A stretch of 15,251 nucleotides of DNA from Pseudomonadota bacterium (GTDB lineage Bacteria > Pseudomonadota > Alphaproteobacteria > Rhizobiales > Xanthobacteraceae). Where the stretch lies: positions 1 to 15,251 of the forward strand of contig JAKAMD010000040.1 in NCBI GenBank assembly GCA_021823875.1, in the 5' to 3' direction. The notes below the pieces were generated by a model. It was not told where the DNA came from and did no database searches. It worked only from the letters and a program-made list of their open reading frames with translations. The translations under genes were made by a program, and so were the position numbers. This document shows, in pieces, positions 1-6,601 of this stretch. Position 1 is the first letter of the stretch. The number at the start of each line of letters is the position of its first letter.

Positions 1-68
1 GCCGCCCAATCAAGGCGCGCTCGTACGGCGTGCAAGTTCCATATGAGGCCGCCAGATAGGTCCCGTTT

Positions 69-1346
69 ATGAAAGTCGCTGCTACCTTCCTCGGCGGAGC
101 CAAGAACAGATTACTGCCACCGTCAGTGCCATTTCGGTTTTTTGCGGCCGCGGCTGCTTTCCACGTGCTGCTGTGGCTGGTTTTGGCATTCGGAGCCAGT
201 GACCTGACGCACTTTGCCGGGGGCTTTGGCCCTACGCTCGCCGCGATCCATCTTCTCACCCTCGGCGTGCTGACCACAACGGCAATCGGCGCCGGGACGC
301 AGATTTTACCGGTAGCGACCGGCCAGCCCCTCGCCGCCGTTTGGCTCATCAAGCTCGTGTTCTGGCTAGCGGTGCCGGGGATTTTGATTCTGACGGCTGG
401 CATGTATGCGATCGCCAATTCCCTCTTGTTGATTGGAGCTGGCCTCACGACGATCGGCCTCTTGATTTTTGGCTGGTTATTGGCCGGCGTATTGCGACAT
501 GCCGGCAGCATGCCGGTGGTGGCCGCTTATGGCTGGGTGGCACTCGCCTCGCTGATCGGAGCCGCCGCCCTCGGCGCGGGACTCGCCTTGAATTTTCAGC
601 TCGGACTCTTTCACAATCAGCCGGCTGTCGCACTCGCGCACATGATACTCGGCGGATTCGGCTTCATGGGATTTCTGGTGCTCGGCTTCAGCCAGATCCT
701 CATCCCGATGTTCGCCCTTTCGGCAGTTCCTCCCAGGCGTTTGAGCCTGGCGACGTTTGCTGCGGCCGTCTTCGCACTTATACTTGGTACGTTTGGCGCT
801 CTTGCCGGCAGTCGCAGCATGCTTGCATTGGCCGCATTTGCCGGTCTTGCGGCAGCGGGAGGTCACTTGTGGATGATCTCTCGTGTGCTGGCATCTGGCC
901 TGCGCAAGGATCTAGGCCTCTCCTTCGTTCTCTTACGGGTTGGCTGGATCATGCTGCCGTTGACGCTGGTCACGGGGCTCGCGGCTCTTTACCCAGTCCC
1001 CGGCCATAACGCCGCGATTTTGTTCGGCTTTTTGCTGCTGTTCGGCTGGCTCCTCACCTTCTTGTTCGGCATCCTGCAGCGCATCCTGCCGTTCCTCGCG
1101 TCTATGTTCTTGACGCCACCCGCGCGGGGCAGGAAACCGATCGCCTCTAAATCTGCCGGCGCCGTGCCGCTCAAGATTCATGCCGCATGTCACCTACTCG
1201 CGCTCATCGCGATCACAATTTCCATTGTTACGGACAATGCACTGATTGCCCAGATCTTCTGTGTCGTTGGCCTCCTTGGAGCCGTCGTCTTTGCTTGGTT
1301 CACGGCAGACATCATTCGACGACTGCTGTTCAATAAGCAATCGTGA
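69..1346 (+). CDS. Polytopic membrane protein, NnrS / heme-copper-oxidase-subunit-I-like
   Basis: The 425-residue product is almost entirely hydrophobic, with about a dozen likely membrane segments and only a short basic N-terminus. Three similar modules can be seen: His61 followed by Gln78-Ile-Leu-Pro, His191 followed by Gln209-Ile-Leu-Ile-Pro, and a third Gln-Arg-Ile-Leu-Pro near residue 340. Conserved His at helix starts and Gly-rich helices ending in QILP are reminiscent of the NnrS family and of heme-binding membrane proteins linked to nitrogen-oxide or terminal-oxidase metabolism. That family placement is inference from pattern, not from a search. The ATG lies in TTATGA, so an upstream reading frame may end over it; no strong ribosome binding site is visible. 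A strong hairpin follows about 135 bases downstream. It could also be an unrelated transporter. Confidence 0.75.
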   Translation: MKVAATFLGGAKNRLLPPSVPFRFFAAAAAFHVLLWLVLAFGASDLTHFAGGFGPTLAAIHLLTLGVLTTTAIGAGTQILPVATGQPLAAVWLIKLVFWLAVPGILILTAGMYAIANSLLLIGAGLTTIGLLIFGWLLAGVLRHAGSMPVVAAYGWVALASLIGAAALGAGLALNFQLGLFHNQPAVALAHMILGGFGFMGFLVLGFSQILIPMFALSAVPPRRLSLATFAAAVFALILGTFGALAGSRSMLALAAFAGLAAAGGHLWMISRVLASGLRKDLGLSFVLLRVGWIMLPLTLVTGLAALYPVPGHNAAILFGFLLLFGWLLTFLFGILQRILPFLASMFLTPPARGRKPIASKSAGAVPLKIHAACHLLALIAITISIVTDNALIAQIFCVVGLLGAVVFAWFTADIIRRLLFNKQS

Positions 1347-1480
1347 CGGTCAATTATTCGGAATGGTATAACTTAACACGGCCTGCGTTGCCGCGCTTGC
1401 GGCGCAAGCTCTCTACCGCCTTTGAGATGGCTTATGACGCTGTGACTGGTGACTTTCTGAAGCTGCGCACCCGCTCAATC

Positions 1481-1509
1481 ATGAGCGGCATGAGACGATG
1501 CCGCCTCAT
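1481..1509. terminator. Hairpin between convergent genes, probable bidirectional terminator
   Basis: The arm 1481-1491 (ATGAGCGGCAT) pairs with 1498-1509 (ATGCCGCCTCAT), giving eleven pairs with one bulged C and a six-base loop GAGACG. On the plus strand a TTTT run follows about 8-11 bases later, at 1517-1520. A second, competing hairpin (CCGCTCA 1471-1477 with TGAGCGG 1482-1488, loop ATCA) overlaps it. It lies between the end of the membrane-protein gene and the end of the minus-strand secreted-protein gene, where a terminator serving both is expected. Confidence 0.5.
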
Positions 1510-1554
1510 ATTGCCGTTTTACATCAGCCGGCAGACAGGCCAGTCATGCATAAT

Positions 1555-1962
1555 TCACTTACATGACATGATACTCCACATCTTGGACAGGCGCACGTAT
1601 TGAATGCCGTCGGCAATTCTCTTTGCTTCTTCGATGTCGCCTTTGCGGATCGCCGGGATGATCTTTTTCTCGCGGGTCTCCTTGAACTGATCCCAGACCG
1701 CTCTGAAGTCAGCCGCCACCCTGGCCTGAGTGCCGGTCATGTGAGCGAGAGCGGAATCAAGCCTGTTGCTCGCGGCCTGCACCTTGGCGTCGAGTGCTTC
1801 TTGCACAGACTTGTCTTTGGCAATAATCATCAATTTTAACGCAGTACGCGCGTCCCCGAGAGCCGCGCAAGCGTCGCGTGCAGGGGCAGCCCAGCCAACT
1901 GAGGCAAACGTCAATCCAACGCCAAATACAACCATTACAGCGATCGATTTGCTGCTCGTCAT
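1555..1962 (-). CDS. Small secreted helical protein with two cysteines
   Basis: The 135-residue product begins with a clear Sec signal peptide: Lys5, a hydrophobic core at residues 7-22, and an Ala-rich cleavage region ending near Ala26. The mature part of about 108 residues is strongly helical, charged, and has only two Cys, Cys32 near its start and Cys134 next to the end, so a disulfide closing a helical bundle is plausible. Its length and heptad-like pattern resemble periplasmic four-helix sensor domains such as those of chemoreceptors, but no transmembrane anchor or signalling domain is present. Minus-strand GGAGG and AAAGGA lie 7-17 bases before the ATG. It follows the CBS-domain gene on the same strand with a 158-base gap containing a hairpin. 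The function is unknown. Confidence 0.75.
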   Translation of the reverse strand: MTSSKSIAVMVVFGVGLTFASVGWAAPARDACAALGDARTALKLMIIAKDKSVQEALDAKVQAASNRLDSALAHMTGTQARVAADFRAVWDQFKETREKKIIPAIRKGDIEEAKRIADGIQYVRLSKMWSIMSCK

Positions 1963-2008
1963 CGATAGTCCTTTCCTCCAAGGTTCGTCGTCGTATCCGC
2001 GAAATTAC

Positions 2009-2030
2009 ATGCCGAAGTTCTTGTCGGCAT
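2009..2030 (-). terminator. Hairpin in the gap between the CBS gene and the secreted-protein gene
   Basis: ATGCCGA (2009-2015) and TCGGCAT (2024-2030) form a perfect seven-pair stem with an eight-base loop. It lies downstream of the CBS-protein stop codon and upstream of the secreted-protein gene, both on the minus strand. There is no T-run after it, so termination is uncertain; it could also be an operator-like palindrome. Confidence 0.3.
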
Positions 2031-2120
2031 ACGTCTTGCCAGCCCTTCGGTGTCACCGCCGATTTCGGCTGACAGCCTCTGACCTTCGCATAATTGCCGA
2101 TCCAAAATGGCCGTTTTCAG

Positions 2121-2564
2121 TCAGTGATAGCCTGTATTCTGTAAATATTCGCGCATCAGTTTCTCTTCACTCGCCACCTCGTCCAGCAGCATTTCCAAGG
2201 TGTCCCAAGCATTAAGAACGCCAAGCGGGCGGGAAGCGTCATCTAGAACCGGGATATGCCGCAACCCGCTGGTCTTCATCATTGACCACACGTCCGCCAA
2301 TTGATCCTGCGGTCGGCAAGATACGATGTCTTTTGTCATGGCCGAGGTTACGCTCGCTTGGCACGCTGAACCCTCACAGTGGGTAATGCGACGAACTACG
2401 TCCGCCTTAGTGAGAACTCCGATAGCCCTCCCATCGGGATTGCACACGACCACAAGTTCACGACGCGGGACAGAGAGCGCCATTGCGGCAGTCGTAAGCG
2501 GTGCGCGGCAATCGACGGTATTCGGTTGCGTCTCTTTGATGCAGAGAAACTGCTCGACGAGCAT
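2121..2564 (-). CDS. Tandem CBS-domain protein
   Basis: The 147-residue product consists of two CBS motifs (Bateman module): the first spans about residues 9-62 and ends in GVLTKADVVRRI, the second spans about 72-130 and contains the typical GLRHIPVLDD...PLGVLNAWDTL pattern. The tail EEKLMREYLQNTGYH resembles the C-terminus of stand-alone alphaproteobacterial CBS proteins. Such modules usually bind adenine nucleotides and act as energy or redox sensors; no partner domain is fused here. An in-frame ATG exists at 2636, but the ATG at 2564 has GGAGG (2570-2574 on the minus strand) five bases before it, and the extra 24 residues do not look like CBS sequence, so 2564 is preferred. It is divergent from the importer genes on the right. 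Confidence 0.85.
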   Translation of the reverse strand: MLVEQFLCIKETQPNTVDCRAPLTTAAMALSVPRRELVVVCNPDGRAIGVLTKADVVRRITHCEGSACQASVTSAMTKDIVSCRPQDQLADVWSMMKTSGLRHIPVLDDASRPLGVLNAWDTLEMLLDEVASEEKLMREYLQNTGYH

Positions 2565-2569
2565 CTGAG

Positions 2570-2574
2570 CCTCC
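2570..2574 (-). promoter_or_regulatory. Ribosome binding site deciding the CBS-protein start
   Basis: The minus strand reads GGAGG here, followed by five bases and the ATG at 2564. This spacing favours the short form of the protein over the upstream ATG at 2636. Confidence 0.6.
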
Positions 2575-2668
2575 GCTTTACCGAATGTCCGGCCGTCAAA
2601 ATCGCACAGGCCGAAGAACGGCGCGGGCAATTGCACGTGGGCTTCGGATAACGCGTCTTTCTTCGGCA

Positions 2669-2776
2669 GTCTTTGCGCCAGAGCAAAGACGAGGATTTAG
2701 CCGTTCGAGAATGCGGCGCGGCCACCAATGGAAATGGGAGCCGATGATATGCAACCTGCGCGCCTGGCGCAAAGAC
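2669..2776. repeat. 13-bp perfect inverted repeat with a third half-site, before the importer operon
   Basis: GTCTTTGCGCCAG (2669-2681) is the exact reverse complement of CTGGCGCAAAGAC (2764-2776). A third copy of the half-site, GCAAAGAC (2683-2690), makes a local eight-pair palindrome with the first arm. The right arm ends one base before the GGGAGG ribosome binding site (2778-2783) of the binding-protein gene. It could be a looping operator with two or three half-sites, or an mRNA switch in which arm 1 pairs either with the near copy or with the copy next to the ribosome binding site. Confidence 0.6.
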
Positions 2777-2777
2777 G

Positions 2778-2783
2778 GGAGGA
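2778..2783 (+). promoter_or_regulatory. Ribosome binding site deciding the binding-protein start
   Basis: GGGAGG is followed by AACA and then the ATG at 2788. It selects this start, which begins directly with a signal peptide, over the earlier in-frame ATG at 2728. Confidence 0.7.
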
Positions 2784-2787
2784 ACAA

Positions 2788-3789
2788 ATGAAACTCAAAC
2801 TGGCGACGGTCGGCATTTTCTTTGGGCTCTCGGCAGGTGCGCCCGCCCTCGCGGCGCCCCCGCAAGTGACGCTCGCGCTCCCCTCCACCACCCTGACCTT
2901 CAGTTGGGCCTATGTTGCGCAAGGCATCGGCGCCTGGAAAAAACAGGGCCTCGACGTCAACGTGCAGTTCATCCGCGGCCTCGGTGCCATGAATGCCATG
3001 CTCGGTGGCAATGTCGAATTTGCCGTGAGCAGCGGCCCCACCATCATTTCCGCGATCGCACGCGGGCAAAAGCCGGTCGTCATCGGCACCCCGATCAAGA
3101 AGCTGCTCAATGAGATCGTTGTCAGCAAGGCGATCGCCGCCAAGACCGGCCCGAAAGCAAGCCTGGTCGAGCGCGCTATGGCGCTCAAAGGCAAGACCAT
3201 CGCCATCGATTCGGTCAATTCGATCGAGCAGGCCTATGCCAAATATGTGCTGGCCGAAGCGCATCTCGATCCCAACAAGGAAGTGACCTTCACGCCGGTC
3301 GCCCCGCCGGCCATGGCGCCGGCGCTGCAGGCCGGACGCATCGACGCCTTCGCCTCGCTGCCGCCGTGGACCACGCAGGCCGAGCTCAAAGGCGTCGGCG
3401 TGCGCTATGTCAGCTCACCGGCCGGCGACCTGCCTGGCCTGCAGCCGATCATGCAGACCGGCATCGTCGCGCGCACCGGCTATTGCGAGCAGCACAAGGA
3501 CATCTGCAAGAAGTTCGCCGCAGGCGCGCTGGCCGCCTTGCGCTATATCCATGAGCAGCCGGACAAGGCCTTCGCGCTGGTCAAGGACAAGTTCAAGACC
3601 ATGGACCCGGCGGTGCTCAAATCGGTGTTCGCCAGCGTGCGGGCCGCCACCGGTGAAGACCTCAAGAGCAGCGACGAACCGGTGCAGAAAGCGCAGAATC
3701 TCGCCGTGGTCGCCGGCAGCTTGCATGAGGCGGAAAAGCTGGCGCCCCCCGCCTTCCACACCGTGTATACGAATGACTATCAGCCGTAA
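2788..3789 (+). CDS. ABC importer periplasmic solute-binding protein (NMT1/SsuA/TauA type)
   Basis: The 333-residue product starts with a signal peptide (MKLKL, hydrophobic core, cleavage probably after Ala-Leu-Ala near residue 22). The mature part has the family layout: an early LPSTTLTFSWAYVAQ segment, then GAWKKQGLDVNVQF, an AMLGGNVEFAVSSGPT ligand-loop region, a KGKTIAID hinge strand, and a QAGRIDAFASLPPW segment. Cys233 and Cys240 are the only cysteines and may form a small disulfide loop. The family delivers sulfonates, taurine, nitrate, thiamine precursors or aromatic acids to an inner-membrane permease; the ligand here cannot be read from sequence. It is the first gene of a four-gene importer operon. 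The start at 2788 is chosen from the ribosome binding site and the signal peptide. Confidence 0.9.
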   Translation: MKLKLATVGIFFGLSAGAPALAAPPQVTLALPSTTLTFSWAYVAQGIGAWKKQGLDVNVQFIRGLGAMNAMLGGNVEFAVSSGPTIISAIARGQKPVVIGTPIKKLLNEIVVSKAIAAKTGPKASLVERAMALKGKTIAIDSVNSIEQAYAKYVLAEAHLDPNKEVTFTPVAPPAMAPALQAGRIDAFASLPPWTTQAELKGVGVRYVSSPAGDLPGLQPIMQTGIVARTGYCEQHKDICKKFAAGALAALRYIHEQPDKAFALVKDKFKTMDPAVLKSVFASVRAATGEDLKSSDEPVQKAQNLAVVAGSLHEAEKLAPPAFHTVYTNDYQP

Positions 3790-3795
3790 GCTTCA

Positions 3796-3836
3796 CCGCC
3801 GGGGCGACGTGGTGCGCCACGCCGACTTAAGGCGGC
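3796..3836 (+). other. Stem-loop between the binding-protein gene and the first permease
   Basis: CGTGG (3808-3812) and CCACG (3817-3821) form a five-pair hairpin with a TGCG loop. It lies inside a larger pairing of CCGCC (3797-3801 region) with GGCGG (3831-3835). Hairpins at this place are known in importer operons to stabilise the upstream binding-protein message and reduce downstream transcription; that role here is inferred. Confidence 0.3.
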
Positions 3837-3852
3837 GCAAGGACAGCCTGCG

Positions 3853-4635
3853 GTGAGCATCCAGCGCATCGTCGACCGCATCCTGGTCGGGGTCATCCTG
3901 CTGGCGCTCTGGCAGCTCACCAGCCTGTGGATCGGCTTTTACTGGGTGAGCTCACCGTTGCAGGTGGCGCAGCGCATGGTGGCGTGGCTCTCTGACGGCA
4001 CGCTGTTTACGGAATCCGGCTACACCATCGGCTCGGCGCTGATCGGTTTCACGCTCGGCGCGGTGCCGGGCGCGGTGATTCCTTTTCTGCTGCGGCGGCG
4101 GCCGGTACTGGCGGCGATCCTCGATCCCTATCTGGTGGCCGGCTATGCGACCCCGAAGCTTGCATTGACGCCACTGCTGATTGTCTGGTTCGGCATCGGC
4201 ATCTGGTCGAAGGTGGCGCTGGTTGCCAGCATCTCCTTCTTCCTGATCTTCTTCAACACGCAGGCCGGCGTGCGCGGCATTAGTCCGCAATTGATCCGCA
4301 TGGCCGAAATCCTCGGCGCCCGCGAGACCAAAGTCGCGCGTCTGGTGGTATGGCCGGCGGCACTGCCCTACATTCTGGCCGGCGTGCGGGTGTCGCTGCC
4401 GTTTTCCATTAGCGGCACGGCCATCGCCGAAATGCTGTCGGCCAATCATGGTCTCGGCTATCTGATCCAGGCTTCGGCCGTGAGCTTCGATCCGACCGGT
4501 TCCTTCACCGCCATCATCACATTGACGGCGATCCTGACGATCGTGAACATCCTGGTGAACCGCTCCGAGCGGCGCATATTCAACTGGCGTCCGGCGGCGG
4601 CAGCTTTCGGCAGGCCCAAGGGAGCCCTCGGCTGA
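3853..4635 (+). CDS. ABC importer permease (SsuC/TauC type), first subunit
   Basis: The 260-residue inner-membrane protein has about six hydrophobic segments typical of binding-protein-dependent permeases. The cytoplasmic coupling loop (EAA-type) is at about residues 150-172: MAEILGARETKVARLVVWPAALP. The preceding segment, PKLALTPLLIVWFGIGIWSK, is the conserved stretch of the SsuC/TauC group. The start codon is GTG, 63 bases after the binding-protein gene, with only a weak ribosome binding site. Its stop shares one base with the ATG of the ATPase gene (TGATG), so the two are translationally coupled. It is clearly paralogous to the permease encoded after the ATPase, so the pore is probably a heterodimer. 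Confidence 0.9.
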   Translation: MSIQRIVDRILVGVILLALWQLTSLWIGFYWVSSPLQVAQRMVAWLSDGTLFTESGYTIGSALIGFTLGAVPGAVIPFLLRRRPVLAAILDPYLVAGYATPKLALTPLLIVWFGIGIWSKVALVASISFFLIFFNTQAGVRGISPQLIRMAEILGARETKVARLVVWPAALPYILAGVRVSLPFSISGTAIAEMLSANHGLGYLIQASAVSFDPTGSFTAIITLTAILTIVNILVNRSERRIFNWRPAAAAFGRPKGALG

Positions 4636-5450
4636 TGACGCCAGCGACGAGCGAACCGCAAACGCCCTTGCTTGCCGTGCGCGGTCTCGGCAAGCAATTC
4701 GAAGCGCGCGACGGCCGCAAATCCGAGTCCTGGGTGCTGCGCGATTTGTCCATGGCGGTCGTCGACGGCGAGTTCGTCACGCTGGTCGGTCCCTCCGGCG
4801 CCGGTAAATCGACCTTGCTCAACATGATCGCGCAGGTCGATACGCCGAGCGCCGGCGAGATCATGCTGCGTGGCCAGACCCTCGCGACCGGCGAGCACAA
4901 CAAGCTCAATCCCGGCTGGAACCGGCAGATTGGCTATGTCACCCAGGATGACAATTTGCTGCCCTGGCGCACGCTGATCGACAATGTGCTGTTTCCGTTC
5001 GAGGTGTATGGCGGCGTCGACGCGGCGGCGCGGGAAAAGGCCGAAGCGCTGATGAATGCCGTCGGCCTCACCGGCTTCGAGCACTATCATCCGCACGAAT
5101 TGTCGGGCGGCATGCGCAAGCGCGCCGCGCTCATTCGCACGCTGGTCTATGACCCGCCGGTGATCCTAATGGACGAGCCGTTCGGCGCCGTGGACGCGCA
5201 GACCCGGCTGCAACTTCAAAACGATCTGCTGTCGCTGTGGCGGCTGGGCCGCAAGACCATCGTCTTCGTCACCCACGACATCGGCGAAGCCATCGCGCTG
5301 GGCGACCGCGTGCTGGTGTTAAGCCGCGCGCCGGCCAAGATCATCGGCGAGCACCCGATCAAGATTCCGCGGCCGCGCAAGATCGAAGATGTGTTTTCGC
5401 TGCCGGAATTTCCCACTCTCTACGCCACCATCCGCGCGCAGGTGGGCTGA
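4635..5450 (+). CDS. ABC importer ATPase (SsuB/TauB type)
   Basis: The 271-residue cytoplasmic ATPase has all nucleotide-binding motifs: Walker A GPSGAGKST at residues 52-60, Q-loop Gln104 in GYVTQDDNLLPWRT, signature LSGGMRKR at 156-163, Walker B VILMDEP at 176-182 with catalytic Glu181, and H-loop His214. The DNLLPWRT stretch after the Q-loop is typical of the nitrate/sulfonate/taurine group. It powers the permease pair encoded on both sides. Both ends overlap the neighbouring genes by one base in TGATG. There is no extra C-terminal regulatory domain. Confidence 0.93.
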   Translation: MTPATSEPQTPLLAVRGLGKQFEARDGRKSESWVLRDLSMAVVDGEFVTLVGPSGAGKSTLLNMIAQVDTPSAGEIMLRGQTLATGEHNKLNPGWNRQIGYVTQDDNLLPWRTLIDNVLFPFEVYGGVDAAAREKAEALMNAVGLTGFEHYHPHELSGGMRKRAALIRTLVYDPPVILMDEPFGAVDAQTRLQLQNDLLSLWRLGRKTIVFVTHDIGEAIALGDRVLVLSRAPAKIIGEHPIKIPRPRKIEDVFSLPEFPTLYATIRAQVG

Positions 5451-6265
5451 TGAGCGACGCGGTCATGCACAAGGCCACGGCGCGCGGACTTTTCCGCAAC
5501 CGCCGGCGTCTGGTGACCGTCGGGCGCGTATTGTTCGGCATCGGCGTGCTGCTCATCTGGCAATGGGTGAGCGCCCTGACCGGCTCGCTGGTGATGTCGC
5601 CGCCGACCCGGGTGTTCGCGCGCATCGTCGAGCTGATCGTGACCGGCGGGCTCTATTACAACCTGGGCGTCACGCTGCTGGAAGCGCTGGTCGGCCTGAC
5701 GGTCGGTACGCTGCTCGGTATCGGCATCCCGTTTCTGCTGCATGCTTCGCCGCGGGTGACCGAGGCGACCCTGCCTTATTTCCGCGGCGCCATGGGCGTG
5801 CCCAAACTGGCGCTGGCGCCACTGTTCATGCTGTGGTTCGGCATCGGGCTGGCATCGAAATTCGCCCTGATCACCTTGATCGTCTTTTTCCTGGTGTTCG
5901 AGCCCGCCTTCGCCGGACTGCACGCCATCGACCAACGGCTGGTCACCATGGCGCGCATTTTGGGCGCCAGCCACTGGCAGGTCACCCGCAAGATCATCTG
6001 GAAATCACTGCTGCCGTTCATCTTCGGCGCGCTCAAATCGGCCTTGCCCTGGTCGGTCGCCGCCGCGGTGGTGGGCGAGTTCATTTCCGGCAATGCCGGT
6101 CTCGGCTTCATGATCAATCAGGCCAACGACCTAATGGACATCACCGGGGTCTTTGCCGGCATCATCATCGTGACTACCCTGGTGGTAACCCTCGATATCG
6201 CTCTCAACCGGGTGCGCGATCAAGCACTGTCGTGGCGCGCCGTCGACAGCCAAACGACTCTTTAA
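5450..6265 (+). CDS. ABC importer permease (SsuC/TauC type), second subunit
   Basis: The 271-residue inner-membrane protein starts with a basic cytoplasmic tail (residues 1-23, rich in Arg) followed by about six membrane segments. The coupling loop TMARILGASHWQVTRKII lies at about residues 166-183, preceded by PKLALAPLFMLWFGIGLASK, which closely parallels the first permease. The frame is open further upstream inside the ATPase gene, but the ATG at 5450 overlaps the ATPase stop codon by one base (TGATG) exactly as at the previous junction, and gives a normal family length. It is the last gene of the operon. A permease-ATPase-permease order points to a heterodimeric pore with two copies of one ATPase. 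Confidence 0.92.
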   Translation: MSDAVMHKATARGLFRNRRRLVTVGRVLFGIGVLLIWQWVSALTGSLVMSPPTRVFARIVELIVTGGLYYNLGVTLLEALVGLTVGTLLGIGIPFLLHASPRVTEATLPYFRGAMGVPKLALAPLFMLWFGIGLASKFALITLIVFFLVFEPAFAGLHAIDQRLVTMARILGASHWQVTRKIIWKSLLPFIFGALKSALPWSVAAAVVGEFISGNAGLGFMINQANDLMDITGVFAGIIIVTTLVVTLDIALNRVRDQALSWRAVDSQTTL

Positions 6266-6338
6266 TATACGCCGTGCAAACAGGAGGACTTTGAGCCGCT
6301 GTCACGGCAGCCTTGACATACTGCAAGAGGAGTCGTTT
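6252..6338. repeat. Nested inverted repeats at the end of the first importer operon
   Basis: AAACGACTC (6252-6260, overlapping the permease 3' end) pairs with GAGTCGTTT (6330-6338). Within it, GCCGTG (6271-6276) pairs with CACGGC (6303-6308). The outer right arm ends in TTTT. This could be a long, imperfect terminator for the importer operon or a scar of past rearrangement. The loop contains AGGAGG, but no credible reading frame follows it. Confidence 0.3.
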
Positions 6339-6369
6339 TGCCGGCGACCCCAGCAATAGGTTCGCGTGG

Positions 6370-6384
6370 CAAAATGGCATTTTG
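6370..6384. repeat. Short perfect palindrome in the convergent intergenic region
   Basis: CAAAATG and CATTTTG flank a single central G. The arms are AT-rich, unlike the surroundings. It could be an orphan operator or chance; no adjacent promoter is evident. The rest of 6266-6590 holds, besides this and the nested repeats, only the truncated DapA-like frame at 6439-6525. Confidence 0.3.
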
Positions 6385-6438
6385 ATACACCCTACTCCAA
6401 TCACCTCCTAGACCTGCTCTTGAAGAGATGTTGCCCAC

Positions 6439-6525
6439 CTAACATGGAGGCCAATCGTAGCCGACGCCGTCACCCTTGAAGGGAGTGGCTACAGCCGCGA
6501 TGATCCCGGTGAGTTGGGACAACAT
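6439..6525 (-). pseudogene. Truncated N-terminus of a second DapA-family gene
   Basis: On the minus strand, GGAGGAAACCT precedes an ATG that opens 28 codons: MLSQLTGIIAAVATPFKGDG, then VGYDWPPC and a TAG stop. The segment GIIAAVATPFKGDG is the hallmark first strand of DapA-superfamily proteins (their common ...TPF..DG...D start), and VGYDW fits the next few residues. The family is normally about 300 residues, so only the start survives. It lies 66 bases downstream of the intact DapA-like gene on the same strand, so the operon probably once had a second, more classical paralogue whose body was deleted. The fragment differs from the intact neighbour's N-terminus, so it is not a recent local duplication. 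The identification rests on a short stretch. Confidence 0.6.
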
Positions 6526-6584
6526 AGGTTTCCTCCATCCCGCCGCTGTTGAGCGTGGCTTTAAGGATCAGACTTGGCTGGGGC

Positions 6585-6601
6585 GGCGGCATTAAGCCGC
6601 C
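6585..6601 (-). terminator. Hairpin over the stop codon of the DapA-like gene
   Basis: GGCGGC (6585-6590) and GCCGCC (6596-6601) flank ATTAA, which contains the stop codon of the minus-strand gene. It is a compact GC-rich hairpin without a T-run. It may have become the operon end after loss of the next gene, or it may merely stabilise the message. Confidence 0.3.

Noticed and set aside
1..72. End of an upstream plus-strand gene
   Set aside because: All three frames are open into this stretch and stop at 44-46, 57-59 or 70-72. None gives a recognisable C-terminus, so no frame can be chosen, although the 57-59 frame has the best wobble composition and the 70-72 frame overlaps the next ATG.
1343..1603. 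86-codon plus-strand frame starting with GTG that overlaps the membrane-protein stop (GTGA)
   Set aside because: It runs through the strong hairpin at 1481-1509 and 49 bases into the convergent secreted-protein gene, has no recognisable domain and no ribosome binding site. It is more likely intergenic sequence.
2728..2787. Earlier in-frame ATG for the first binding protein
   Set aside because: It would place about 20 charged residues before an otherwise good signal peptide and lies upstream of the ribosome binding site at 2778-2783.
5237..5449. In-frame extension of the second permease into the ATPase gene
   Set aside because: The extension is an Arg/His-rich out-of-frame reading of the ATPase C-terminal region. 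The ATG at 5450 in TGATG gives the normal family length.
6313..6318. TTGACA as a -35 box in the convergent intergenic region
   Set aside because: The hexamer 17 bases downstream is TTTTGC and no plus-strand gene follows.
6395..6410. ATCACCTCCT, identical to the 16S rRNA tail; on the other strand a perfect AGGAGGTGAT ribosome binding site
   Set aside because: No other 16S sequence surrounds it, and the minus-strand frames that follow have no credible start spacing or protein-like content.
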